Positions 44,458 to 55,329 of a stretch of 64,000 nucleotides of DNA are shown piece after piece. Below the pieces are notes generated by a model. It had not been told where the DNA came from. It saw only the letters and a program-made list of their open reading frames with translations, and ran no database searches. This DNA comes from Nocardioides sp. (GTDB lineage Bacteria; Actinomycetota; Actinomycetes; Propionibacteriales; Nocardioidaceae), in NCBI GenBank assembly GCA_002729525.1, contig PBYI01000009.1, positions 206,044-270,043 of the forward strand, read 5' to 3'. Numbering within the stretch: position 1 is the stretch's first letter; each line of letters opens with the position of its first letter. The position numbers and the translations under genes were made by a program.

Positions 44458-44603
44458 GCAGGGACGCTAGGAAGAACCACCACTCGCACGCGGTCCCGCT
44501 CGCAGCGCCTGGGGACAGCGACCCTCGACCCGTCGACTGTGGACGCCGAGCGGTCACCCGCCCGGCGTGTACGGCGCCTGCGCCGACTCCGACGTACGCC
44601 GGG

Positions 44604-45491
44604 TCAGTCCGCGGGCCGGGGCGCGACGCAGACCGCGACCATCCCCGGTCCGACGTGCGCACCGAGCACCGCACCGAGCTCGCTGCACCAGACCGGTCGA
44701 CCCTCCAGACCGGCTGCGAGCCGCTCGCCGAGCATGTCCGTGAGCCGTCCGGCCCGCTCCTCGCCGGCCAGGTGCGCGACCGCGACGTCGACGGGCTGCT
44801 CGCCCGCCGCCTCGACCGCGAGGTCGGCCAGCCGTCCGAGCGCCCGCCCGGCCGTGCGCACCCGTTCCAGCGACGTGACGGTGCCGTCGGTGATCGTGAG
44901 CAGGGGCTTCACCGCGAGCGCGCCGCCGAGCAGCGCGGCCGCGGCCCCGATCCGGCCGCCGCGGCGCAGGTACTCCAGCGTGTCGACGTAGAAGAACGAC
45001 TCGCAGGCGTCCGCCCGCGCCCGAGCGGCCGCCGCAGCCTCCGCGCGCGACCCGCCCGCAGCGACCACCTCGGCCGCCGCGATCGCGGCGAAGCCGGTGG
45101 CGACGCCGACCTGGCGGGAGTCGACCACGTCGACGTCGACTCCCTCGGCGGCACGTGCCCCGAGCTGTGCGGCCTCGACCGTGCCGCTCATGTCGCCCGA
45201 CAGGTGCACCGACACCACGTCGGTGAAGCCGTCGGCCGCCAGCCGCTCGTAGACCTCGCGGAACACCGTCGGCGCCGGTCGGGACGTGCTGACCGGGCGG
45301 AACTCCTTGAGCGCCTCGGCCACCTTCGCCGGCGTCGCCGCCGGCGACCCCTCGTCGTGCACCTCGGCGCCGATGACCACCTGCAGCGGCACCACGACCA
45401 CGTCGTACGCCGCGGCGACGTCGGCCGGGAGGCTGGCCGTGGAGTCGGTGACCACCGCGACACGGGCGGACCCAGGCGAGGCGGACGGCAT
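44604..45491 (-). CDS. DegV family fatty-acid-binding protein
   Basis: A 295-residue DegV protein. Seen: VAVVTDSTASLP at the start, the TSRPAPTVF loop (about residue 68-76) that contacts the fatty-acid carboxyl in FakB proteins, SGTVEAAQ, VVDSRQVG and the YLRRGGRIG segment. FakB-type proteins present fatty acids to the FakA kinase; no FakA is in this window, so the role in this organism is unclear. ATG 45491 is six bases after TAGCCT (45498-45503), a leaderless signal. Confidence 0.88.
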   Translation of the reverse strand: MPSASPGSARVAVVTDSTASLPADVAAAYDVVVVPLQVVIGAEVHDEGSPAATPAKVAEALKEFRPVSTSRPAPTVFREVYERLAADGFTDVVSVHLSGDMSGTVEAAQLGARAAEGVDVDVVDSRQVGVATGFAAIAAAEVVAAGGSRAEAAAAARARADACESFFYVDTLEYLRRGGRIGAAAALLGGALAVKPLLTITDGTVTSLERVRTAGRALGRLADLAVEAAGEQPVDVAVAHLAGEERAGRLTDMLGERLAAGLEGRPVWCSELGAVLGAHVGPGMVAVCVAPRPAD

Positions 45492-45535
45492 GGGCGAAGG
45501 CTAACCCGCAGGTCGCGGGGCCCGAGAGACCCGGG

Positions 45536-46110
45536 TCACACCATCACGTGGTGCACACCAAGGGCGGTGCCGATCTGGCTCTCCTCGTAGCGGAAGTGCG
45601 ACTCCAGCAGCGTCCGGAAGTGCCCGTAGACCTTGACGAGCGCGTCGAGGTGAGCCGGGTCGCCGGGCTCGCGGGCGACCACGACCAGGGCGTCGTCGAG
45701 GCGTCCGAGCAGGGCGTGCACGACGTCGTGCTCCTCCCCCAACCGGTCGAGCACCGCGGCGAGCCCGTCGTCGGCAGCGCGCAGGGCCGGGTAGAGGACG
45801 GCGTCCTCGATCCGGTGGTGCTGCTCGACCGCGCGGCACAGCTGCCCGCACCACGACCCGGCCGTCCGCACCGGGGCGCCGAGCGCGTGGATGCCGCTGC
45901 GCGCCTCGCCGAGCGCGGTCGCCGAGGCGGCCTCGTCGTCGCGGGCGGCCACGGCGGTGTCGAGCGCGGCGGCCACCTGGTCCAGACCCTGGCGGTACAT
46001 GTCGTGGATCTGGCGCAGGTGGTCGCCGCGGGCGACGGCGCCCGGGTCGGCGTCGTCGTACGTCGTGGTGGTCGGTCGCGCGGACTCGTCCCAGGTCGGG
46101 AGCGGACCGG

Positions 46111-46114
<4 letters not shown>
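45536..46114 (-). CDS. Hemerythrin HHE domain protein
   Basis: A 192-residue four-helix hemerythrin-like protein, likely binding a di-iron centre. Histidine and acidic ligands are spread as expected: H-x-x-I-H-D in the first helix, [11 protein letters not shown] (about residue 108), [10 protein letters not shown] (about 137) and [12 protein letters not shown] near the end. Such proteins sense or buffer oxygen, NO or iron. The GTG start overlaps the leuS stop (GTGA), so it is translated with leuS; the link to leucyl-tRNA supply is probably one of convenience. Confidence 0.82.
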
Positions 46115-48633
<2,519 letters not shown>

Positions 48634-48692
48634 CGCTTCTTCCTCGTGGGAGTCGGTGTCCTGCTCTGCGTGGGCACCCGCACCCGGGCATC

Positions 48693-48716
48693 AAAAAACC
48701 CCCTGGGTGCAGGGGG
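48693..48716 (-). terminator. Intrinsic terminator (attenuator) in the leuS leader
   Basis: Stem CCCCCTG / CAGGGGG with loop CACC, followed by six U residues in the leuS sense. It lies 60 bases before the leuS ATG and 32 bases after the leader-peptide stop. A U-tailed terminator is rare in this window, which supports a regulatory role. Confidence 0.88.
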
Positions 48717-48719
48717 TGG

Positions 48720-48747
48720 CCGCGTCGGGTGGTGCTCGCCGACGCGG
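48720..48747 (-). promoter_or_regulatory. Leader hairpin between the leucine leader peptide and the terminator
   Basis: Perfect nine-base stem CCGCGTCGG / CCGACGCGG with a ten-base loop. It starts right after the leader-peptide stop codon and ends three bases before the terminator stem, so a ribosome sitting at the stop would mask its 5' arm. Confidence 0.75.
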
Positions 48748-48774
48748 CTAGGTAAGGAGCAGGCTCCGGATCAC
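48748..48774 (-). CDS. Leucine leader peptide of leuS
   Basis: An eight-residue open frame, read V/M-I-R-S-L-L-L-T then TAG, with three consecutive leucine codons (CTG CTC CTT). GTG 48774 lies six bases after TACGAT (48781-48786), so the mRNA probably begins at this codon and the peptide is translated without a leader. Stalling at the Leu codons when charged tRNA-Leu is scarce would change folding of the downstream hairpins and allow read-through into leuS. It is too short for standard gene finders. The arrangement is seen directly; the regulatory outcome is inferred from known ribosome-mediated attenuation. Confidence 0.82.
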   Translation of the reverse strand: MIRSLLLT

Positions 48775-48780
48775 CCGACC

Positions 48781-48786
48781 ATCGTA
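48781..48786 (-). promoter_or_regulatory. -10 box of the leuS leader promoter
   Basis: TACGAT on the minus strand, six bases before the leader-peptide GTG. No clear -35 is visible in the GC-rich sequence upstream. Confidence 0.7.
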
Positions 48787-48878
48787 GCGCCGTCGCGCCC
48801 CGGTCCGCGCCACGGACCCGGGGACGCCCCACCGTCGGACCGGTACCGATCGATCGCTCGGTCCCCTAGGGTGCGGGC

Positions 48879-49664
48879 ATGACCCAGACTGATGCAGCGC
48901 AGCGCAGCGTGCCCGACCTGTTCCGACTCGACGGGAAGGTCGCGGTGGTCACCGGCGCTTCATCGGGCCTCGGCGTCGCCTTTGCGGAGGGCCTCGCCCA
49001 GGCCGGGGCCGACCTGGTGCTCGGCGCGCGGCGTGTCGACCGCCTGGCCGAGACCGCCCGGCTCGTCGAGGCCGCGGGCCGCCGGGCGCTGTGCGTGCAG
49101 ACCGACGTCGCGGACCCCGAGTCGTGCAGCAACCTCGTCGCGCTGGGCGTGGAGGAGTTCGGCCACGTCGACGTGCTGGTCAACAACGCGGGCGTCGGCA
49201 CGGCCGTCCCGGCGACGCGGGAGACGCCGGAGGAGTTCCGCGGGGTCATCGACGTCAACCTCAACGGGTGCTACTGGATGGCGCAGGCGTGCGGGCGGGT
49301 CATGCAGCCCGGCTCGAGCATCATCAACATCTCCTCGATCCTCGGCATCACCACCGCCTCGCTCCCCCAGGCAGCGTACGCCGCGTCGAAGGCCGGGCTC
49401 ATCGGCATGACCCGCGACCTGGCCCAGCAGTGGACGGGTCGCAAGGGCATCCGGGTCAACGCGATCGCCCCGGGCTTCTTCGCCTCGGAGATGACCGAGC
49501 AGTACCCCGACGGCTACCTCGACTCGATGAAGGCCCGCATCCCGGCCGGCCGCAAGGGCGACCCGGCCGAACTCGCGGCCGCCGTGGTCTTCCTGGCCTC
49601 CGACGCCGGCGGCTACGTGACCGGTCAGACCATCGCGGTCGACGGCGGCATCACGATCACCTGA
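48879..49664 (+). CDS. Short-chain dehydrogenase/reductase
   Basis: A 261-residue classical SDR. Seen: the cofactor motif TGASSGLGVAFA (T-G-x3-G-x-G, about residue 25), NNAGVG (about 104), the catalytic Ser in ISSILG and the YAASK motif (Y-x3-K, about 165). It catalyses an NAD(P)-dependent oxidation or reduction; likeness to 3-oxoacyl-ACP or glucose dehydrogenase-type SDRs does not fix the substrate. ATG 48879 is six bases after TAGGGT (48867-48872), a leaderless promoter divergent from leuS. A G/C-rich hairpin near 49670-49694 separates it from the convergent DUF427 gene. Confidence 0.87.
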   Translation: MTQTDAAQRSVPDLFRLDGKVAVVTGASSGLGVAFAEGLAQAGADLVLGARRVDRLAETARLVEAAGRRALCVQTDVADPESCSNLVALGVEEFGHVDVLVNNAGVGTAVPATRETPEEFRGVIDVNLNGCYWMAQACGRVMQPGSSIINISSILGITTASLPQAAYAASKAGLIGMTRDLAQQWTGRKGIRVNAIAPGFFASEMTEQYPDGYLDSMKARIPAGRKGDPAELAAAVVFLASDAGGYVTGQTIAVDGGITIT

Positions 49665-49696
49665 GCGAGGGCCCGGGCCGAGGCCCCCGGGGCGCG

Positions 49697-50080
49697 TCAG
49701 CCGATCTCGACGTCGACCCGGTCGGCGACGAACGCGACGTGGCCGGCGATGTCGAGCACGCCGGGGAACGGCGCCTCGTAGCCCCACACCGCGTCGACCA
49801 GGTCGCCGCTGCCGAGCACGAGGGTCCAGTAGCTCGCGACACCCTTGAACGGGCAGTACGTCGTGGTGTCGGTGCGGCGGAGCACGCCGGGGTCGACGTC
49901 GGCCAGCGGCACGTAGACGACCGGCGCGTACGACGCCTCGCGCAGCGTGCGGGTGCGGTCGGAGGTGGCGACCACGGTGCCGCCCGCGCGCACGACGACC
50001 CGGCGTCCGGTCGGCTCGACGGTGATCGGGTGGTCGGGGCCCGGGTCCAGGTGGGGGGCCGTCGCGGGTCGCAGGCTCAT
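49697..50080 (-). CDS. DUF427 family protein
   Basis: A 127-residue DUF427 protein. The fold-defining pattern is present: VVVRAGGTVVATSDRTRTLREASYAPVVYVPL-type beta strands (about 27-60) and the conserved TYCPFKGVASYWTL (about 72-85). Family function is unknown. The ATG at 50080 (MSLRPATAPH) is used; the frame is open 14 codons further but without support. It lies 75 bases downstream of phoX on the same strand. Confidence 0.85.
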   Translation of the reverse strand: MSLRPATAPHLDPGPDHPITVEPTGRRVVVRAGGTVVATSDRTRTLREASYAPVVYVPLADVDPGVLRRTDTTTYCPFKGVASYWTLVLGSGDLVDAVWGYEAPFPGVLDIAGHVAFVADRVDVEIG

Positions 50081-50155
50081 GGCGGTCCCAACGATGTCAG
50101 CCCGCGGTGTGTTCCCGGTCACCCGGCGGGGTGACCGGGAACCACCGCTCGCCGC

Positions 50156-52198
50156 TCAGGGGCGACGGGTCACCTGCACGACCGTCGGCCGCGGACCGGC
50201 GAACTTCCCGCCACCGCTGGTCTCGACGTAGTCGGGGAAGAACGAGTGCTGGTCGTCCCAGCTGCCGTCCTCGCCCGGGTGCTGGACGGCCACGAAGACG
50301 GAGTGGTCGTCGTCGTGGATGACCGGCCCGCAGGTCTCCGCCTCGGTCGGCACGGAGAGGAACTGCTGCACCTGCCCGCGGCGGGCGCCGTCGACCTGCA
50401 CCCGGTGGAGGGCGTCGTTGTAGCCGATCGTGCCGGGCTGGCCGTCGGTGGAGACCCACAGGTTGCCCTCGCGGTCGAACGCGACGTTGTCCGGGCAGGA
50501 GATCGGGCTGACCCGGCCCTCGAAGCCGCCGAAGTAGGTGTCGGCCTCACCGGGCACGCCGCAGAGCAGCAGGATGTTCCAGTCGAAGAAGCGGTGCTCG
50601 TGGTTGCCGTTGCGGGGCCGCATCTCGACGACGTGGCCGTTCTTGTTGGCCGGGCGAGGGTTGGCCTCGTCGACCTGCTCCGCCGTACGACGGGTGTTGT
50701 TGGTGCACGCCATGTAGACGAAGCCGGTCGCCGGGTTGGGCTCGACGTCCTCGGGCCGGTCCATCTTGGTCGGTGAGACCGCGTCGGCGGCCAGGCGTGT
50801 GTGGACCAGCACCTCCTCCAGGGAGAAGCCGGGCACCATCGACTCGCCGTCGCGCGTGAGCGGGATCCAGCGACCGCCACCGTCGGAGACGCCGTCGTCG
50901 AGGCCGTCGCCGTCGAACCGGGCGACGTACAGGTCTCCGTTGGAGAGGAGCTTCTTGTTGTGCCGGCGTGCTTTGACCGAGCTCCCCGGCTGGTACTTCT
51001 CGCGCGAGACGAACTTGTAGAGGTAGTCGAAGCGCTCGTCGTCGCCCATGTAGGCGACCACGCGGCCGGTGCTGTTGACGACGACCGAGGCGCCCTCGTG
51101 CTTGAAGCGGCCCATCGCGGTGTGCTTGACCGGGGTGGAGCGCGGGTTCTCCGGGTCCAGCTCGACGATCCAGCCGAAGCGGTTGCCCTCGTTCTCGTAG
51201 CCGGTGCCGGTGGAGACGTCGAAGCGCGGGTCGACCGAGCGCCAGTTGCCGGCGTCGTTGGCCCCGAAGCCGTAGCGGGCCTGGGCCGGGCTGAGCTCGG
51301 CGTCGCCGTTGTAGAAGTAGAAGTTGAAGTTCTCCTCGCCCGACAGCACCGTGCCCCACGGCGTCGTACCGCCGGAGCAGTTGTTCATCGTGCCGAGCAC
51401 GCGGCGACCCGAGGGGTCGGCCACGGTCTTGAGGAGGTCGGAGCCGGCGGCCGGGCCATCCATGACGAACGGGGTCGTCAGCGTGATCCGCCGGTTGAGC
51501 CGCGCGCCCTTCACGTAGCGCCAGCGACCGCCGCGCTTGCTGCGCTCGAGCTCGACGACCGACATGCCGTAGGCCATCCAGGCGGTGCGGATCCGGGCAC
51601 CCTCGCTCATGTCGGGCGGGAACATGATGGCGTCGTTGGTGTACTCGTGGTTGCAGACCAGCAGGCCCTTGCGCCCGTTGCGGCTGGTCTCCCAGACGTC
51701 GAGGTAGTCGCAGTTGTAGCCGAACTGGCCGCGCTGGGCCTTCGGCGACTGGTGGAGCGGGTCGAACGCCGGCGCGTTGCGCAGGATCGGGTCGCCCCAG
51801 CTGATGATCGGCTTCCACCGGAAGCCGTCGGGCACGGTGAGGCGGTCGACGGTGCTGGGCACCGGGTCGATCGGCGTGAAGCGGAGCACCGTGCGGCGGC
51901 CCTTCGCCGCCTTGCGGGCCGTGGCCGGGACGGCCTCGTCGGCGGCGGCCGGGAGCACGCCGGCGCCGAGCGCACCCGCGGCGGTCACGGCGGCCGCGGC
52001 GACGCCGCCGGCCCGCAGGACCGAGCGGCGGTTCAGCGCGGCTGACGCGACGTCGCGGAAGTAGCTGGTGTCGGTCGTGTTGGGGACCGGCTTGGCGCAG
52101 GCGTCGCCACAGCGGAGGTGGCAGGTGACGGGGCTGCGGTTGCCGCAGGTCAGGCCCGCCATCGGCAGGGTGCGGCGGTGCTCGGGCGTGAGCGTCAT
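50156..52198 (-). CDS. phoX: PhoX-family Tat-exported alkaline phosphatase (DUF839)
   Basis: A 680-residue PhoX protein. PhoX enzymes are calcium/iron-dependent phosphatases that release phosphate from organic phosphomonoesters outside the cell. Seen: a twin-arginine signal LNRRSVLRAGG at residues 55-65 with hydrophobic run and AAA-D cleavage, preceded by an unusual 54-residue n-region with four cysteines (C18, C26, C30, C34). The body shows CNHEYTNDAIMFP, LSGEENFNFYF, HEGASVVV and RPEDVEPNP, typical of DUF839. GGGAG precedes the ATG at 52198. A PhoP-type half site lies 73 bases upstream, and a tat operon follows at 55048, both consistent with export under phosphate limitation. Confidence 0.87.
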   Translation of the reverse strand: MTLTPEHRRTLPMAGLTCGNRSPVTCHLRCGDACAKPVPNTTDTSYFRDVASAALNRRSVLRAGGVAAAAVTAAGALGAGVLPAAADEAVPATARKAAKGRRTVLRFTPIDPVPSTVDRLTVPDGFRWKPIISWGDPILRNAPAFDPLHQSPKAQRGQFGYNCDYLDVWETSRNGRKGLLVCNHEYTNDAIMFPPDMSEGARIRTAWMAYGMSVVELERSKRGGRWRYVKGARLNRRITLTTPFVMDGPAAGSDLLKTVADPSGRRVLGTMNNCSGGTTPWGTVLSGEENFNFYFYNGDAELSPAQARYGFGANDAGNWRSVDPRFDVSTGTGYENEGNRFGWIVELDPENPRSTPVKHTAMGRFKHEGASVVVNSTGRVVAYMGDDERFDYLYKFVSREKYQPGSSVKARRHNKKLLSNGDLYVARFDGDGLDDGVSDGGGRWIPLTRDGESMVPGFSLEEVLVHTRLAADAVSPTKMDRPEDVEPNPATGFVYMACTNNTRRTAEQVDEANPRPANKNGHVVEMRPRNGNHEHRFFDWNILLLCGVPGEADTYFGGFEGRVSPISCPDNVAFDREGNLWVSTDGQPGTIGYNDALHRVQVDGARRGQVQQFLSVPTEAETCGPVIHDDDHSVFVAVQHPGEDGSWDDQHSFFPDYVETSGGGKFAGPRPTVVQVTRRP

Positions 52199-52270
52199 GG
52201 TCGTGCTCCCGAGAGGTGAGGGGGTGGGTCGGGGCAGACCCTCACGGACGCCGCCGCACTCGCGGGGACG

Positions 52271-52281
52271 AGCGGGTGAAC
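52271..52281 (-). promoter_or_regulatory. Candidate PhoP (PHO box) unit upstream of phoX
   Basis: GTTCACCCGCT on the minus strand fits 10 of 11 positions of the actinobacterial PhoP direct-repeat unit G[GT]TCAYYYR[GC]G. A second unit beside it is poor, so binding needs testing. Confidence 0.45.
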
Positions 52282-52380
52282 GTCGGTCGACGAGCGGACC
52301 GACACCCGGGGGCGTACGACCCGCCGGGATTCTGACCGGATGCCCTGTCACATTGCCGTTCCTCCCCCTACGGTGTCGGC

Positions 52381-53835
52381 ATGGTCAGTGCTGACGTCGT
52401 CGTGATCGGTGCCGGTTTCGGCGGGCTGGGTGCGGCCCGCGCGCTGCAGCAGGCGGGGGTGACCGACGTCGTGGTGCTGGAGCGCGCCGACTCCGCGGGC
52501 GGCGTGTGGCGCGACAACACCTACCCGAACGCCGCGTGCGACGTACCGTCCCCGCTCTACTCGTGGTCGTGGGCGACCAACCCGCGCTGGGGGCGCCGGT
52601 ACTCCCCGCAGCCGGAGATCCTGTCCTACCTGCGCGAGGCCGCCGGGCGGGAGGGCCTGCTCGACCTGGTGACCACCGGCGTCGACGTCGTGTCATGCAC
52701 CTTCGACGAGGACGCCGGCACCTGGGACGTCGTCGCCCGCGACGGCCGCTCGTGGACCGCCCGCGCCGTCGTCTCCGCACCCGGGCAGCTGTCCAACCCC
52801 GTCGTCCCCGACCTGCCGGGCGCCGACACGTTCGCCGGACCGGCCTTCCACTCCGCCGACTGGCGCCACGACGTCGACCTGCGCGGGAAGCGGGTGGCCG
52901 TCGTCGGCACCGGTGCGAGCGCGATCCAGTTCGTGCCCGGGATCGTCGACGACGTCGCCGCGATGACGGTCTTCCAGCGCTCGGCGCCGTACATCCTCCC
53001 CAAGCCCGACCAGGCCTACCACGCGCTCCACCAGCGCGCGTTCGAGAAGGTCCCGGCCCTGCTCTCGGCCGAGCGGCGCACGGTGTTCTGGCTCTCGGAG
53101 AGGCTCAACGCCGCCCTCGCCGGGGAGGAGCGCTGGTCGACCGGCTTCCTGAAGGTGCTGCGGTCGGTGTGGCGGTTCCACCTGCGCCGCCAGGTCAAGG
53201 ACGCAGCCCTGCGCGAGCGGCTCGTGCCCGACTACGAGATCGGCTGCAAGCGCATCCTGTTCTCCAACGAGTGGTACCCCGCGCTCGACCGCGACCACGT
53301 CGACGTCGTCACCGACGCCGTCGCGTCCGTCGAGCCCGGCGGCGTCCGCACCCGCGACGGCCGGTTCGTCGAGGCCGACGTGCTCATCTGGGGCACCGGC
53401 TTCGCCGCCACCGACTTCCTCGCCGGCACCGAGGTCACCGGCCGCGGCGGCAGGCTGCTGTCCCAGGAGTGGGCCGACGGCGCCTGGGCCCACCTCGGCA
53501 TCAGCGTCCCCGGCTTCCCCGGCTACTTCCGCGTCTACGGCCCCAACACCAACCTCGGCGGCTCCTCGATCATCGGGATGATGGAGGCGCAGGCCGACTG
53601 GATCGCCCAGGTCGTCGCCCGCGCGCTCCGCGAGGGCCGCCCGTACGACGTGCGCCCGGACGCCGCGACGACGTACGACGCGGAGGTCCAGCGCCGCCTC
53701 TCCTCGTCGGCCTGGTCGACGTGCGGGTCCTGGTACAACGACGGCGGTCGCATCACGACCAACTGGCCGGGCCGGGTGGCGGAGTACCAGCACCGCACGG
53801 CGCGGGTGCACTGGTCGGACCTCGAGCCGGCCTGA
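52381..53835 (+). CDS. Flavin-containing monooxygenase (Baeyer-Villiger type)
   Basis: A 484-residue FAD/NADPH enzyme. Seen: the FAD-binding GAGFGGLGAAR (G-x-G-x2-G, residues 10-20), the Baeyer-Villiger fingerprint-like FAGPAFHSADWR (F-x-G-x3-H-x3-W, with R in the place of the usual P or D, about residue 156), and the NADPH-binding VAVVGTGASAIQF (about 176). It would insert oxygen into ketones or oxidise heteroatoms; the substrate is unknown. ATG 52381 is six bases after TACGGT (52369-52374), a leaderless promoter. It is divergent from phoX. Confidence 0.85.
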   Translation: MVSADVVVIGAGFGGLGAARALQQAGVTDVVVLERADSAGGVWRDNTYPNAACDVPSPLYSWSWATNPRWGRRYSPQPEILSYLREAAGREGLLDLVTTGVDVVSCTFDEDAGTWDVVARDGRSWTARAVVSAPGQLSNPVVPDLPGADTFAGPAFHSADWRHDVDLRGKRVAVVGTGASAIQFVPGIVDDVAAMTVFQRSAPYILPKPDQAYHALHQRAFEKVPALLSAERRTVFWLSERLNAALAGEERWSTGFLKVLRSVWRFHLRRQVKDAALRERLVPDYEIGCKRILFSNEWYPALDRDHVDVVTDAVASVEPGGVRTRDGRFVEADVLIWGTGFAATDFLAGTEVTGRGGRLLSQEWADGAWAHLGISVPGFPGYFRVYGPNTNLGGSSIIGMMEAQADWIAQVVARALREGRPYDVRPDAATTYDAEVQRRLSSSAWSTCGSWYNDGGRITTNWPGRVAEYQHRTARVHWSDLEPA

Positions 53836-53952
53836 GGGCCCGCAGCCGACACGCCCTCTCTCACAAGCGACGCACAGGGTCACGACCGAGCACTCACGGA
53901 CGCGACCGGCACCGTGAGGTCATCGCACCCACCGTGACCGAGGAGCCGTCGC

Positions 53953-55008
53953 ATGAGCACCATCCCCGAGCCCGACCAGACCCCCGAGGGTCCCGCCTTC
54001 GAGGGCCGGCTGCTGCCGCGCCCCGAGGACGAGGTCGTCGACCAGGGCCCGGCCTTCGACATCGCCACCGTCGTCACCCGGCGCCGCGTCCTCGCCCTCG
54101 CCGGTGTCGGTGTCGGCGCGCTGACCCTCGCCGCGTGCGGCGGGTCCGGCAGCACCGCGTCCGACACCACGGACTCCTCGAGCAGCTCCTCCAGCGGCTC
54201 GTCGTCCTCGTCGAGCACGGGCACCACCAGCACCGTCGCGGACGGTGAGATCCCCGAGGAGACCAACGGCCCCTTCCCGGCCGACGGCACCAACGGCGTC
54301 AACGTCCTCGAGGAGTCCGGCATCGTCCGCTCCGACATCACCTCGAGCATCGACGGCGACTACACGGTCGAGGGCGTGCCGCTGGAGTTCAGCTTCAACG
54401 TCACCGACATGCTCAACGACGACGCACCGTTCGAGGGCGTCGCGGTCTACGTATGGCACTGCGACGCGCAGGGCCAGTACTCCATGTACTCCGAGGGCGT
54501 CACCGACGAGACGTTCCTGCGCGGCATCCAGGTCGCCGACAGCGACGGCACGGTCACCTTCCAGACCATCGTGCCCGGCTGCTACACCGGCCGCTGGCCG
54601 CACATCCACTTCGAGGTCTACCCCGACGCCGACTCCGCCACCACCGGGGAGAACGCGATCGCCACCTCGCAGGTCGCGTTCCCGACCGACGTGCTCGACG
54701 CCGTCTACGCGCTGGACACCTACTCCGGCTCCACCGCGAACCTCGAGGCCCTCGGCGGCATCGAGAACGACAACGTCTTCGGCGACGGCTACGAGCTCGA
54801 GATGGGCACGTTCTCCGGTGACACCTCCGGGTACGTCGGCTCGCTCGCCGTCGCGATCGACACCTCCACCGAGGCCTCGGGCGCCTCCGGCGGTGCCGAG
54901 CCGTCGGGCGGCGGCGGACCGGGCGGTGACGGCGGCCCCGGTGGCGGCGGCCAGCCGCCGGCCGGTGACCCGCCGACCGACATGCCGACCGGCATGCCCA
55001 CCAGCTGA
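53953..55008 (+). CDS. Tat-exported lipoprotein with intradiol dioxygenase-like domain
   Basis: A 351-residue predicted Tat lipoprotein: RRRVLALAG at 43-51, hydrophobic core, lipobox Cys62. A Ser/Thr linker (about 65-95) leads to an intradiol ring-cleavage dioxygenase-like domain (about 100-300). Candidate Fe(III) ligands of the family are present: Tyr in WHCDAQGQYSMY (about 173-179), then Tyr and two His in CYTGRWPHIHFEVY (about 213-226). A Gly/Pro-rich tail ends the protein. Secreted homologues are common in actinobacteria, with substrates unproven. GAGGAG precedes the ATG. It is 39 bases upstream of tatA, and is an obvious client for that system. Confidence 0.82.
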   Translation: MSTIPEPDQTPEGPAFEGRLLPRPEDEVVDQGPAFDIATVVTRRRVLALAGVGVGALTLAACGGSGSTASDTTDSSSSSSSGSSSSSSTGTTSTVADGEIPEETNGPFPADGTNGVNVLEESGIVRSDITSSIDGDYTVEGVPLEFSFNVTDMLNDDAPFEGVAVYVWHCDAQGQYSMYSEGVTDETFLRGIQVADSDGTVTFQTIVPGCYTGRWPHIHFEVYPDADSATTGENAIATSQVAFPTDVLDAVYALDTYSGSTANLEALGGIENDNVFGDGYELEMGTFSGDTSGYVGSLAVAIDTSTEASGASGGAEPSGGGGPGGDGGPGGGGQPPAGDPPTDMPTGMPTS

Positions 55009-55047
55009 CCTGCCCCACCACCAGCACCGACCACCCAGGAGAACCCC

Positions 55048-55329
55048 ATGCTCGCGAACCTCACCGGATGGCACGCCCTGCTCATCCTCGCCATCGTCCT
55101 GCTCGTCTTCGGCTCCTCGAAGCTGCCCGCCCTCGCGCGCAGCGTCGGCCAGTCCGTCCGGATCCTCAAGGACGAGGTCGCCGAGGGTGAGGCCCAGCAG
55201 CAGACCTCGTCGGCCGACACCCGGAGCCACCACCAGGACCAGGCCCAGAATCAGGCCCAGCGCCCGGTCAGCCCGGTCAGCCCGGTCGCCGGCGACACCG
55301 CCGAGACCACGGTCCGGCAGGCGTCGTGA
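55048..55329 (+). CDS. tatA: Twin-arginine translocase subunit TatA
   Basis: A 93-residue protein: one N-terminal helix (about 7-21), the F-G-x-x-K-L-P hinge (FGSSKLPALARSVG), an amphipathic helix and a hydrophilic, Gln/His-rich tail. TatA oligomers form the size-fitting pore for folded Tat substrates. AGGAG sits before the ATG. Its stop overlaps the tatC start (GTGA). It lies directly after a Tat-lipoprotein gene and close to the Tat-exported phoX. Confidence 0.92.
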   Translation: MLANLTGWHALLILAIVLLVFGSSKLPALARSVGQSVRILKDEVAEGEAQQQTSSADTRSHHQDQAQNQAQRPVSPVSPVAGDTAETTVRQAS

